Both the position numbers and the translations under genes were made by a program. A stretch of 64,000 bases of DNA, from contig CAZIVR010000003.1 in assembly GCA_964542745.1 (NCBI GenBank), positions 1-64,000 of the forward strand, read 5' to 3'. Below are positions 53,711 to 61,240 of the stretch, one piece after another. The stretch comes from DATKAB01 sp964542745 (lineage in GTDB: Bacteria; Eisenbacteria; RBG-16-71-46). A model generated the notes under the pieces. It made no database searches, was not told the DNA's origin, and saw only the letters and a program-made list of their open reading frames with translations. The number at the start of each line of letters is the position of its first letter. Within the stretch, counting starts at the first letter, position 1.

Positions 53711-56160
53711 GATCCCCGCTTCCCGGGCGCCGGGCCGAGAGGCTCGAGCCGGTTCGCCACCAGGATCGAATCGAAGCGCGGGTCGCCGTGGAGCGCCTCG
53801 TAGAGCGGGGAGCGGCGCAGGAACAGGAGGTCTCCCTCGCGGACCGCGGTGGCCTCCCACAGCCACCGGAGCGCCTCGTCCCGGTTGCCGAGCTGCAGCT
53901 CCGCGTAGGCGAGCCACGAGAGCGCCCGGCGCGCCCCGGGCGAGCGGAGCGTCGCCCCCACGTAGGCCTGCCAGTAGCCGCGCGGGCCGCCGGCCGCGAA
54001 CCCGCGCCGCAGCGCGTCGGTCGGGGGCGGCGAGCCCACCCACCCGGGATCGCGGGCGCTCATCTCGATCGCCTTCGCGTACTCGCCGCGCAGCTCGTGC
54101 AGGCGGCAGATCACGGTGTTGACCGCGAGGTGGCCGGGATCCATGCGCAGGATCGCGGCGGTTTCGTCGAGGGCTTCCTCGTACCGCCGGGCGCTCAGCA
54201 GCTGCCAGGCGAGCGCGTAGCGCGCGATCGTCGAATGAGGATCCAACTCGACGCCCCGTCGGTTGCGGGCGATGGACTCCTCGAGCCGGCCGAGGATGTT
54301 GAGCAGCGTGGCGTGCACCACGTAGGCCGGCGCGTAGCCGGGATTGATCTCGTACGCCCGCCGCAGCGACGCCTCGGCCCCGGGCCAGTCCCGGTCCACC
54401 CAGATCTGCGCGATCGCCTTCGAGGTCTGGGCCTCGGCCAGCGACGAATCCAGGGCCAGCGCCCGCTCGGCGTGTTCGCGCACCCGCGGCAGCCCCTCGG
54501 CGAACGGCATCACGCCCAGCACCTGCGTCATCACCAGGTAGGCGTCGGCCATGCCGGCCTGGGACCGGGCGTCGGTCGAATCCAGCGACAGCGCCCGATC
54601 GAAATGGCGCAGCGCCTCGCGCAGGCTCGCCTCGCTGGCCTGGCTCCACGCCGCGCGGCCCTTGAGGTAGGCCTCGTAGGCGTCCGGGTTCCGGATGCGC
54701 TGGCCGGCCATGCGGGCGCGCTGGGCCGCGCTCAGGTTGAGCCGCACCCGTGCCGCGATGTCCTGCGCCACCTCGCTCTGCAGCGCGAGCACGTCCATCA
54801 CGTCGCGTTCGTAGCTCTCCGACCACAGGTGGCGGTCCTCGGCCGGGTCGATGAGCTGCGCCGTGATCTTGACGCGGTCGCCCGCGCGGATCACCGAACC
54901 CTCGACGATGCCGTCCACCCCGAGCTCGCGCGCGATGTCCATGACCGGCCGCGAGGATCCGCGGTATTGCATCACCGAGGTCCGCGAAATGACCTTGAGC
55001 GACTCGATGCTCGCGAGCCGGGTGATCAGCTCCTCGGTCATGCCGTCGGCGAAGTAGTCCTGCGCGGGATCCCCCGACAGGTTCGCCAGCGGCAACACGG
55101 CCAGCGAGCGGATGTTCCCGGCGTCGGCCCGGGGCCCGAGCGCGCCCGAGCGAATCACCAGCACCACCACGACCGCCACCGCGGCCAGGGCCGCGAAGCT
55201 CCAGCGTCCCCCGGGCAATGCGCGCGAGCCGAACGGCCCCGGCAGCGCCGTGGGGCCCGAGTCGCGCACCACCTCGAGTGCGGCGCGCACCTCGCTCGCC
55301 TGCCGGTAGCGCCGCACGGGATCCTTGGCGAGGCAGCGCAGGATCACCGAGCGCAGCCCCTGCGGCACGGTGGCGGGCAGCGGAGCGGGGTCGTCCCGGG
55401 TGATCGAGCGCGTGAGTTCCTCGACCGAAGCCCCCGAGAACGGCAGGCGGCCCGCCGTCATTTCGTAGAGCAGGACCCCGAGCGACCACAGGTCGCTGGT
55501 CGCGTCGGCGGTCGCGCCCCGCACCACCTCGGGCGGCAGGTAGTGCGGCGTGCCGAGCACGATGCCGTCCTCGGTGAGCGTCGGGCCCGGGCCGCTGCCG
55601 GTCGCGACGCCACGCGGCGTGGGGAGCGGCGGCGCCGGTCCCGGATCCGCGCCCGCGGTGGGCCGCTCCGGACGCGGGGGATCGTCCACGCCCGCGCGGC
55701 GCGCGATGCCGAAGTCGAGCACCTTGATCCGTCCGTCCGGCGTCACCATGACGTTCGCGCTCTTGAGATCCCGGTGCACCACGCCGCGCTCGTGGGCGTG
55801 GGCGAGCGCGTCGGCGATCTGGATGCCGTAGTCGAGCGCGGTCGAGGGAGCGAGCGGCCCGGTGCGCAGCCGGTGCTGCAGCGACTGCCCGTGCACCAGC
55901 TCCATCGCGATGAACAGCCGGCCCTCGGCCTCTCCCACCTCGTGGATGGTGAGGATGTTGGGATGGTTCAGGGTCGCCGCGGCGCGCGCCTCGCGCAGCA
56001 GCCGCAGCCGCGCGGTCTCGTCGCGCGCCGAGTCGTCGGTGAGGAACTTGAGCGCCACCTCGCGATCCAGCGAGGGATCGTGCGCGCGGTAGACGACGCC
56101 CATGCCCCCGGCGCCGAGCGGCCCCGCGAGCCGGTAGCGGCCGGCGGTCGGCTCGGTCAT
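53707..56160 (-). CDS. Transmembrane Ser/Thr protein kinase with TolB-like and TPR extracytoplasmic region
   Basis: The product has 817 residues. The kinase domain is complete: GAGGMGVVYRAHD (16-28), Lys in VALKF (38), HRDLKSANVM with catalytic Asp 131, DFG 149-151, GTPHYLPPEV. A Pro/Gly-rich insert lies in the activation segment (~158-195). One transmembrane helix (~318-340) leads to a TolB/adenylate-cyclase-associated-like domain (SLAVLPLANLSGDPAQDYFADGMT in two parts; ~350-465), then about eight TPR-like repeats (~480-790). Its ATG overlaps the ubiX stop and its stop overlaps the ubiD start, so it is translationally coupled within a menaquinone operon. The substrates are unknown. Confidence 0.93.
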   Translation of the reverse strand: MTEPTAGRYRLAGPLGAGGMGVVYRAHDPSLDREVALKFLTDDSARDETARLRLLREARAAATLNHPNILTIHEVGEAEGRLFIAMELVHGQSLQHRLRTGPLAPSTALDYGIQIADALAHAHERGVVHRDLKSANVMVTPDGRIKVLDFGIARRAGVDDPPRPERPTAGADPGPAPPLPTPRGVATGSGPGPTLTEDGIVLGTPHYLPPEVVRGATADATSDLWSLGVLLYEMTAGRLPFSGASVEELTRSITRDDPAPLPATVPQGLRSVILRCLAKDPVRRYRQASEVRAALEVVRDSGPTALPGPFGSRALPGGRWSFAALAAVAVVVVLVIRSGALGPRADAGNIRSLAVLPLANLSGDPAQDYFADGMTEELITRLASIESLKVISRTSVMQYRGSSRPVMDIARELGVDGIVEGSVIRAGDRVKITAQLIDPAEDRHLWSESYERDVMDVLALQSEVAQDIAARVRLNLSAAQRARMAGQRIRNPDAYEAYLKGRAAWSQASEASLREALRHFDRALSLDSTDARSQAGMADAYLVMTQVLGVMPFAEGLPRVREHAERALALDSSLAEAQTSKAIAQIWVDRDWPGAEASLRRAYEINPGYAPAYVVHATLLNILGRLEESIARNRRGVELDPHSTIARYALAWQLLSARRYEEALDETAAILRMDPGHLAVNTVICRLHELRGEYAKAIEMSARDPGWVGSPPPTDALRRGFAAGGPRGYWQAYVGATLRSPGARRALSWLAYAELQLGNRDEALRWLWEATAVREGDLLFLRRSPLYEALHGDPRFDSILVANRLEPLGPAPGKRGS

Positions 56161-56807
56161 TCCAGCTCGTCCTCGCGCCACGACGTGCCCGCGGGCTCCC
56201 CGAGCAGCGCGAGCACCTTGTCGGTGAAGCCGGCGACCAGCGTCGCGAGGTCGGCCGGGTTCCGGTACCAGGGCGGCGCCACCGGCATGATCACCACGCC
56301 CTCGCGCGAGAGCTTGAGCGCGTTTTCGAGCGCGATCGAGGACAGTGGCGTCTCGCGCAGGCACAGGATCAGCCGCATGCGTTCCTTGATCGCCACGGCC
56401 GCCGCCCTCGTGATCAGCGTGTCGGCGATCCCCGCCGCGATCTTGGCGAGGGTCGAGACGCTGCACGGAATCACGACCATGGCGGCGACGCGGTTGCTGC
56501 CCGACGCGAACGGCGCGGCGAGGTCCGCGTCCGGAAAGACGCGCTTCACGTGCGGCTCGAGATCCGCGGGCTTGAGCCCGGTCTCGGAGAACAGCACCTG
56601 CCGCGCCCAGTCGGAGAGCACGAGGAACTTTTCCCCGGGGCAGCGCCGCACGAAGTCCACGCCGTGGATCGCGCCCGAGGCGCCGGTCATGGCGATCAGG
56701 TAGCGCCTTGCGCGGCCGCGCGACGCCGGGCGGGCGGGGCGCGGGCTTCGGGGCCGGGTCGTCGACGGCCCGCGGGTGCGGGCGGACGTGCCGCGCGCCT
56801 TCGGCAT
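56157..56807 (-). CDS. ubiX: UbiX-family flavin prenyltransferase
   Basis: The 216-residue product begins at an ATG overlapping the ubiA stop by one base (TGATG) after GGGGGGA. Residues ~35-205 are the UbiX flavoprotein fold, with IAMTGASGA at 38-46 binding FMN, VVIPCSVSTLAKIAAGIADTLITRAA in two parts (VVIPCSVSTLAKIAAG, DTLITRAA) and VVIMPVAPPWYRNP. UbiX makes prenylated FMN for UbiD, which is encoded two genes downstream. The first 35 residues are an unusual Arg/Pro/Thr-rich extension not typical of the ~190-residue family. A later start is possible but no ATG/GTG with a good ribosome site is evident before the core. Confidence 0.92.
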   Translation of the reverse strand: MPKARGTSARTRGPSTTRPRSPRPARPASRGRARRYLIAMTGASGAIHGVDFVRRCPGEKFLVLSDWARQVLFSETGLKPADLEPHVKRVFPDADLAAPFASGSNRVAAMVVIPCSVSTLAKIAAGIADTLITRAAAVAIKERMRLILCLRETPLSSIALENALKLSREGVVIMPVAPPWYRNPADLATLVAGFTDKVLALLGEPAGTSWREDELE

Positions 56808-57715
56808 CAGAATCCCCCCGCCGCCATGCGCGCGGCGAGCACCAGCGCGAGCACCACGAACCCGACCCACACGTTGGTCTTGAAGAACGCCAGGTTCACG
56901 TCCTCGGCCCAGCGCTGCTCGAGCGCGAGCAGCGCGAGCGCGCCCGCGAACAAGAGCCCGGTCGCGATCGTCCACCCGCCGGCCCACCCGGTCGCCGTTC
57001 CGAGCAGCAGCAGTGCCGCGGCCCCGAGCGCCGCCGCGGCCAGCAGGTGCAACGCCCACGACAGGCGGAGCGCCCGCGCGCGTCCGAGCCAGGCCACCAT
57101 CGAGTGCACGCCGTGGCCGCGATCGAACTCCTCGTCGAGGGTGGCGTAGATGATGTCGAAGCCGCTCACCCAGCACAGCGCGAAGACAGCGAGGGCCACC
57201 GCCGGGCGCCAGTCCTCGAGACCCGGGTGCGCCGCGGCGAACCCGGCGAGTGGCGCGAGGGCGAGGGCCGTGCCCACGCCGAAGTGGCAGAGCGGCGTGA
57301 AGCGCTTGAGGTACGGGTACAGCGCGAAGACCGCGAGCGGCAGCGGGGACACCCTGAGGTACCAGGGCCCGAGCGCGGCGCACGCGGCGAGGTAGGCCGC
57401 GACGCTCGCCGCCAGCAGCAGCACGGCCTCGGGCGTGCGCATGCGGCCCGCCGGCAGCTCGCGCACGCGGGTCCTGGGGTTGAGCGCGTCGAGGCGGCGG
57501 TCGATCAGCCGGTTGAGCGCCATGGCGGCGGTGCGGGCCGCCACCGCCGCCAGGGCGATCAGGGCCCAGCGCCCCGGCCGCAGCGAGGGCCCGCGCGCGC
57601 TGAAAATGCCGGCGAGGATCAGCGGCAGCGAGAACAGGGTGTGCTCGAAACGCACGAACGAGGCGTACGTGCGCAGGCGGGCGAAGCCGGGAGCGGTGGC
57701 GGGAGCGATGGACAT
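56807..57715 (-). CDS. ubiA: UbiA-family prenyltransferase (menaquinone late pathway, MqnP-like)
   Basis: The 302-residue membrane protein has eight to nine helices and both Asp-rich motifs of the UbiA superfamily: NRLIDRRLDALNPRT (N68, D72, D76) and DIIYATLDEEFDRGHGVHS. FVRFEHTLFSLP near the N-terminus is typical. It attaches a polyprenyl chain to an aromatic acid in the inner membrane; with mqnA, mqnC and mqnE present the substrate is most likely 1,4-dihydroxy-6-naphthoate. It heads the ubiA-ubiX-kinase-ubiD unit. Confidence 0.92.
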   Translation of the reverse strand: MSIAPATAPGFARLRTYASFVRFEHTLFSLPLILAGIFSARGPSLRPGRWALIALAAVAARTAAMALNRLIDRRLDALNPRTRVRELPAGRMRTPEAVLLLAASVAAYLAACAALGPWYLRVSPLPLAVFALYPYLKRFTPLCHFGVGTALALAPLAGFAAAHPGLEDWRPAVALAVFALCWVSGFDIIYATLDEEFDRGHGVHSMVAWLGRARALRLSWALHLLAAAALGAAALLLLGTATGWAGGWTIATGLLFAGALALLALEQRWAEDVNLAFFKTNVWVGFVVLALVLAARMAAGGF

Positions 57716-57890
57716 GGCGGTGTCCCGCCCGCGGCGCGTGCCGTCAGCGTCGGCGATGGGGGCGGGACGGGGAGGGTATGCCGCGCGTCGCGTCGTGTCG
57801 AGCGCTACGCGGCGCGCGGAGGCCGGGCGGGGCGATCGTGTCGCGCGGCGCCCCGGGCCGGCGAGGCCCGTTCGCGCGCACGCGGGTGCC

Positions 57891-59219
57891 CTACGCGGCG
57901 CGCGCCTCGCTGGCCCCGGGGGCGCTCCGGGCCAGTCGGCTCCCGGCCTCCGCGAGCCGGGCGCGATCCGCCGCTCCCAGCGGCAGCAGCTGGATCTCGA
58001 TCCGGAGGTCGCGCGCCTCGGGATCGGTCCCGAGCGTCGTGGTCCACTTCACCCGGCCCGAGCAGCGCAACGGTTCGAGCCCCGGACCGAAGTTGAGCTG
58101 GAGCCCGAGCAACCCGCCCTCGAGCCTCGGTCTCAGGTGGCGAAGTTCGGCGCGCGGGAACACCAGTTCGAGATGCTCCTCGTCGAGGCGCGCGAGCCGG
58201 CCGCCGAGCGGCGCCACCCGCGTGTCGGCGAGGCCGAATCGCGCGATCCCGCTCGAAAGGTTGATCGCCACGCGGCTTTCGCGCCGGCGCTCGGCCGGCG
58301 GGAGCGAGGCGACGAACGGTTCGAAGCGCGGGTCGGGTCGGGGCCTCGCTCCCGGCGAGCGCGGCGGGCCCGCCGCCGGGACGTTCGTGCGCGCGTGTGC
58401 GGCGCGATCGGAGGCGGCCTCAGGCGCGATCGCCGCCCGGGGCGCTTCCTCGTGCGGCGCCGGCCCCGCCGGCGGCCGGGCCGCCGCGGGAGCGCGCGGG
58501 GCGGTCGCGGGGCGGGGTGCCGGAGAATGCCGCAGCGCCTCGAGGGCGAGCGGTCCGAAGTGGAGCAGCTCGGACGGGAGTTCGGCGCAGAGTTCGAGCG
58601 CGGCGTCCCGGCCCACCTCGGGGTCCACCGCGATGGCCTGCCCGGCCTCCGCGAGCCCCTCGAGCAGCGCGAATCCCTCGCCGTTTCGGAGCACCCAGCT
58701 CACGCGTCCGTAGAGCACGATGCGGCTGGATTCGAGCCCGTCCCCGGGCCGTCGCGATCCCGGCTCGAGACCCTCGATGCGGCAGCCCTCCATGACGCGC
58801 GAAAAGGTCTCGGCGTCGAGGCCGAGCAGCGTCGCCTCGGACAGCTCGCCGGGGCGCGCGCCGGGATCCTGCCGTGCGCCGCGCCCGAGCGAGAGGAACC
58901 ACCGGCGCAACACTTCGTAGCGGCGCGCGTGCGTGACCGACGCGGGATGGAGCAGGTCGAGGCGTTTCTGGACCGCGAGGGCCGCGAAGAATTCCCCCTG
59001 ACCGACCGCGAGCGGGAGCAGGGTCTCGTACTGGAGCAGCGCCAGGACGGGCTGCGCGGCGGCGAGATGAAGCCCGGCGCACAGGAGCCTCGGCGTGAGC
59101 GCGTCCTCGTCGGCGTCGAGGACCGGGCGCAACTCCCGCAGGCAACGCTCCCAGTCCCGCTCGCGGAAGTGCGGGAGCAGGCGGTCCCAGAACCTGAGGG
59201 CGGGATTCTGCGGAGGCAC
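57891..59219 (-). CDS. Uncharacterised protein with possible PilZ-like C-terminal domain
   Basis: The start is uncertain: a GTG at 59219 has GAGGGA six bases upstream and gives 442 residues; a GTG at 59240 would add seven. The N-terminal ~130 residues look helical and TPR-like (WDRLLPHFRERDWERCLREL, LQYETLLPLAVGQGEFFAAL). Residues ~150-230 contain a beta-rich segment (SSRIVLYGRVSWVLRNGEG) that may be cNMP-binding-like. A Pro/Ala-rich linker leads to a beta domain at ~320-430 with RRESRVAINL and LRCSGRVKWTT, which recalls PilZ but lacks a clear second motif. No confident function. It lies upstream of ubiA with a 175-nt gap. Confidence 0.65.
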   Translation of the reverse strand: MPPQNPALRFWDRLLPHFRERDWERCLRELRPVLDADEDALTPRLLCAGLHLAAAQPVLALLQYETLLPLAVGQGEFFAALAVQKRLDLLHPASVTHARRYEVLRRWFLSLGRGARQDPGARPGELSEATLLGLDAETFSRVMEGCRIEGLEPGSRRPGDGLESSRIVLYGRVSWVLRNGEGFALLEGLAEAGQAIAVDPEVGRDAALELCAELPSELLHFGPLALEALRHSPAPRPATAPRAPAAARPPAGPAPHEEAPRAAIAPEAASDRAAHARTNVPAAGPPRSPGARPRPDPRFEPFVASLPPAERRRESRVAINLSSGIARFGLADTRVAPLGGRLARLDEEHLELVFPRAELRHLRPRLEGGLLGLQLNFGPGLEPLRCSGRVKWTTTLGTDPEARDLRIEIQLLPLGAADRARLAEAGSRLARSAPGASEARAA

Positions 59220-59240
59220 GGATGTTCCCTCGTGACGCAC

Positions 59241-59690
59241 GGCGGCCCGGACTCATGGGCCTGAGAGGTGATCGGCCGGAAACGCCTGCCGCTTCACGCC
59301 TTGCTGAAACCTCCCCGGCGCTCGGGAATCGGCCCCCGACCGACAAGTGAGCGGAGGCCGCCTGCTTCGGCCGACCGGCCCCCGTTTGCGGCCAACCTCC
59401 GCCTGCGGGTCCTCGCGCTCCTTGCCTGTCGTGGTCGAGACCTTGCGGCCTCGAAGGGACCCATCCGCAAGGGCGGGGCCACCTTCGCGGCTTCCCCGGG
59501 GCGGCCCGCCAATCGCCTCTCCCGCATGGCGCTCGGCGATTCGGGGCCGGCCGCCGGGACGGACGTTCGCGCCGACGGCGCGTCCTCGGCGTGGTCGCCC
59601 GCGTCATCGCCGTGACTGGCGAGCGAGGCGCGATTCACGCCGCGGTCCCCGCCCGCGCCCGGCCGGTGAAAGGTCGCCAGGATTTCCCTG
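59241..59690. other. Gene-poor region upstream of lexA
   Basis: About 450 bases between the PilZ-like gene and the lexA promoter contain no supported gene. Open frames on both strands are short, overlapping and of arbitrary composition. I see no RNA gene or repeat family here. Confidence 0.4.
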
Positions 59691-59720
59691 TTGACGCGGT
59701 GCACGCACGTGCACTACTGT
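59691..59720 (+). promoter_or_regulatory. Putative sigma70-type promoter of lexA
   Basis: TTGACG at 59691-59696 and TACTGT at 59715-59720 are 18 bases apart. The perfect palindrome at 59699-59714 fills the spacer, so repressor binding would block polymerase. Confidence 0.6.
59699..59714. promoter_or_regulatory. Candidate LexA operator O1 (perfect palindrome)
   Basis: GTGCACGCACGTGCAC is a perfect 7-2-7 inverted repeat between the -35 and -10 boxes of lexA. It matches 13 of 16 positions of the palindrome before the transposase gene at 60484. Autoregulation by LexA is the expected use. Confidence 0.65.
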
Positions 59721-59732
59721 ACGCGCGTGCCA
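59717..59732. promoter_or_regulatory. Candidate second LexA operator O2
   Basis: CTGTACGCGCGTGCCA has an imperfect dyad centred on CGCGCG and matches O1 partially (11 of 16 in one orientation). It overlaps the likely transcription start. Confidence 0.35.
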
Positions 59733-59766
59733 GGTTCCCCACGGAACCGAGAAAGGACAGCCCACC

Positions 59767-60381
59767 ATGTTGAACGAGCGAGCGAGGGAGATCCTCGCCT
59801 TCATCCACACTTTCAAGGAAGAGCGCGGCTATCCGCCGACGATCCGAGAGATCGGCAAGGCGTTCGGGATCTCGTCCACGAACGGGGTGCGCTACTACCT
59901 GAACGTGCTCGAGAAGGCGGGCCACCTCAAGCGAAGCGGAAAGATCTCGCGCGGCATCGAGGGCGTCGGCGACGCGTTCGCGTCCCGCGCCAGGCCCTCG
60001 GCGATTCCGATCCTCGGGCGCGTCGCGGCCGGCCAGCCGATCCTCGCCGAAGAGAGCTTCGAGGGTTCGCTGGACGCGAGCCGGATGTTCGGCGATCCGA
60101 AGGGCCTGTTCGCGCTCCGCGTTCGCGGCGACAGCATGGTGGACGCCGGCATCCTCGAGGGCGACTACGTGATCGTCTCGCAGCAGGACCGCGCCAACGC
60201 CGGCGAGATCGTGGTCGCGCTCCTCAACGACGAAGCGACCGTCAAGCGCTACCAGCCTCGCAAGGGCACCATCGAGCTGGTGGCGGCCAACGCGAAGTAC
60301 GCGCCCATCGTCGTCACCCCCGAGGTTTCGTTCCGAATCATCGGCATCGTCCGTGGAGTGATCCGAACCGTCGGCAAGTAG
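59767..60381 (+). CDS. lexA: LexA repressor
   Basis: The 204-residue product has the LexA layout. Residues 1-65 are the winged-helix DNA-binding domain (GYPPTIREIGKAFGISSTNG). The self-cleavage bond is A88-G89 in GRVAAGQP; the catalytic dyad is S123 in RGDSMVDAG and K160 in EATVKRY. It represses SOS genes until RecA filaments trigger self-cleavage. The recognition helix (SSTNGVRYYLNVL) differs from E. coli, matching a different operator type. The gene has its own operator-containing promoter and a terminator. Confidence 0.96.
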   Translation: MLNERAREILAFIHTFKEERGYPPTIREIGKAFGISSTNGVRYYLNVLEKAGHLKRSGKISRGIEGVGDAFASRARPSAIPILGRVAAGQPILAEESFEGSLDASRMFGDPKGLFALRVRGDSMVDAGILEGDYVIVSQQDRANAGEIVVALLNDEATVKRYQPRKGTIELVAANAKYAPIVVTPEVSFRIIGIVRGVIRTVGK

Positions 60382-60445
60382 CCGGGCGGCCCGCGGCGCA
60401 TCGCGTCCGTCCGGGAACCATCGAAGACGTCGCAGCACTCAAGAC

Positions 60446-60471
60446 CGGGAGCCCCCACCGCTCCCGTTTTT
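60446..60471 (+). terminator. Rho-independent terminator of lexA
   Basis: A 7-bp stem CGGGAGC/GCTCCCG with a seven-base loop is followed by TTTTT. The T tract merges with a TTGAGG that could be the -35 box of the next gene. Confidence 0.85.
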
Positions 60472-60483
60472 GAGGACCCGCTA

Positions 60484-60499
60484 GTGCACATACGTACAC
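60484..60499. promoter_or_regulatory. Candidate LexA operator before transposase gene
   Basis: GTGCACATACGTACAC is a near-palindrome agreeing with the lexA O1 site at 13 of 16 positions. It overlaps a possible -10 box TACACT (60495-60500), with TTGAGG at 60470-60475 as a distant -35. The operator identity is inference from similarity. Confidence 0.5.
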
Positions 60500-60522
60500 T
60501 CATCCCCGCAGGAGGAAGTGCC

Positions 60523-60984
60523 ATGGAACGCGAACTGGCTCCCGAGATCGAGGCGGCGTTGCGAGGACGGTGGGAGCCGGTCTACCGAAGCCGGCTTCAT
60601 TACCTCGTCACGTGGAGCACGCGCGGGCGACGGCCGGTGCTGCGCGACCGGCACGTGCAGGCGCTGCAGCGGCTGGTCCAGCAGTGCGCCACGGAGCGCG
60701 ACATGACGCTCCTCGAGGTGGCCGCGGGCGCCGATCACGTGCACGTGCTGTTCGGGCTCAAGCCTTCGCAGAGCGTGGCGAGCGCGGTGCGCGAGCTGAA
60801 GGGCCGGACCGGCGTGGACCTGCTGGCGCGATTCCCCGAGCTTCGCGTGTGGCTGCGCGGCAACCTGGTCTGGGACGAGCGCTACGCGGTCGAGACCGTG
60901 AGCCCCGCACGGCTCGCCGCGGTGGGCACACGGCTGCGCTCGCTGCACGCCGCCCCGCCGGAGGAATTCGCCGCAGCCAGCTAA
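60523..60984 (+). CDS. IS200-like/REP-associated single-tyrosine (Y1, HUH) transposase
   Basis: The 153-residue product has an ATG with AGGAGG eight bases upstream; the in-frame GTG at 60484 lies inside the putative operator and is not used. The HUH motif is HVHVLF at 72-77, after AAGAD, and the catalytic tyrosine is probably Y121 in DERYAVETVS. SQSVASAVRELKG is the usual alpha-helical follow-up. Y1 transposases cut and join single-stranded DNA. No IS200 hairpin ends or second copy are seen, so this resembles a domesticated RAYT. Position after lexA with a similar operator suggests SOS control. Confidence 0.85.
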   Translation: MERELAPEIEAALRGRWEPVYRSRLHYLVTWSTRGRRPVLRDRHVQALQRLVQQCATERDMTLLEVAAGADHVHVLFGLKPSQSVASAVRELKGRTGVDLLARFPELRVWLRGNLVWDERYAVETVSPARLAAVGTRLRSLHAAPPEEFAAAS

Positions 60985-60996
60985 GCCGGGTCCGTC

Positions 60997-61040
60997 GCGG
61001 GCACTCGACGGGCACTCGACGGGTGCTCGCCGGGTGCTCG
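60997..61040. repeat. Four tandem copies of an 11-bp repeat
   Basis: Units read GCGGGCACTCG, ACGGGCACTCG, ACGGGTGCTCG and CCGGGTGCTCG, directly downstream of the transposase stop. The consensus is NCGGGYRCTCG. The fourth unit enters the 55-nt sequence duplicated at the scaffold gap. Confidence 0.75.
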
Positions 61041-61240
61041 TGCCCGGGTGCCCCTGGGTCGGTTCGGCGGCGGGACCGCGCGCCTNNNNNNNNNNNNNNN
61101 NNNNNNNNNNNNNNNNNNNNNNNNNNNNNNNNNNNNNNNNNNNNNNNNNNNNNNNNNNNNNNNNNNNNNNNNNNNNNNNNNNNNNCGGGTGCTCGTGCCC
61201 GGGTGCCCCTGGGTCGGTTCGGCGGCGGGACCGCGCGCCT
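61031..61240. other. Scaffold gap of 100 N flanked by identical 55-nt copies
   Basis: Bases 61031-61085 and 61186-61240 are identical, with N from 61086 to 61185. The exact 55-nt identity suggests two contigs overlapping by one assembly k-mer that were scaffolded instead of merged. True content is probably a single copy with no gap. Confidence 0.85.

Noticed and set aside
51893..57715. Ubiquinone operon
   Set aside because: UbiA/UbiX/UbiD-like genes could suggest ubiquinone, but mqnA, mqnC and mqnE are present and no ubiquinone methylases or hydroxylases are seen, so the late futalosine pathway is more likely.
59241..59690. Hidden small genes or RNA upstream of lexA
   Set aside because: Open frames have arbitrary composition and no ribosome sites; no tRNA-like or structured RNA signature was visible.
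60484..60522. GTG start for the transposase
   Set aside because: The codon lies within the putative operator and has no ribosome site; the ATG at 60523 has AGGAGG.
61031..61240. Genuine long direct repeat or insertion site
   Set aside because: The copies are exactly 55 nt and abut N runs at both gaps, which is the signature of assembly overlap, not biology.
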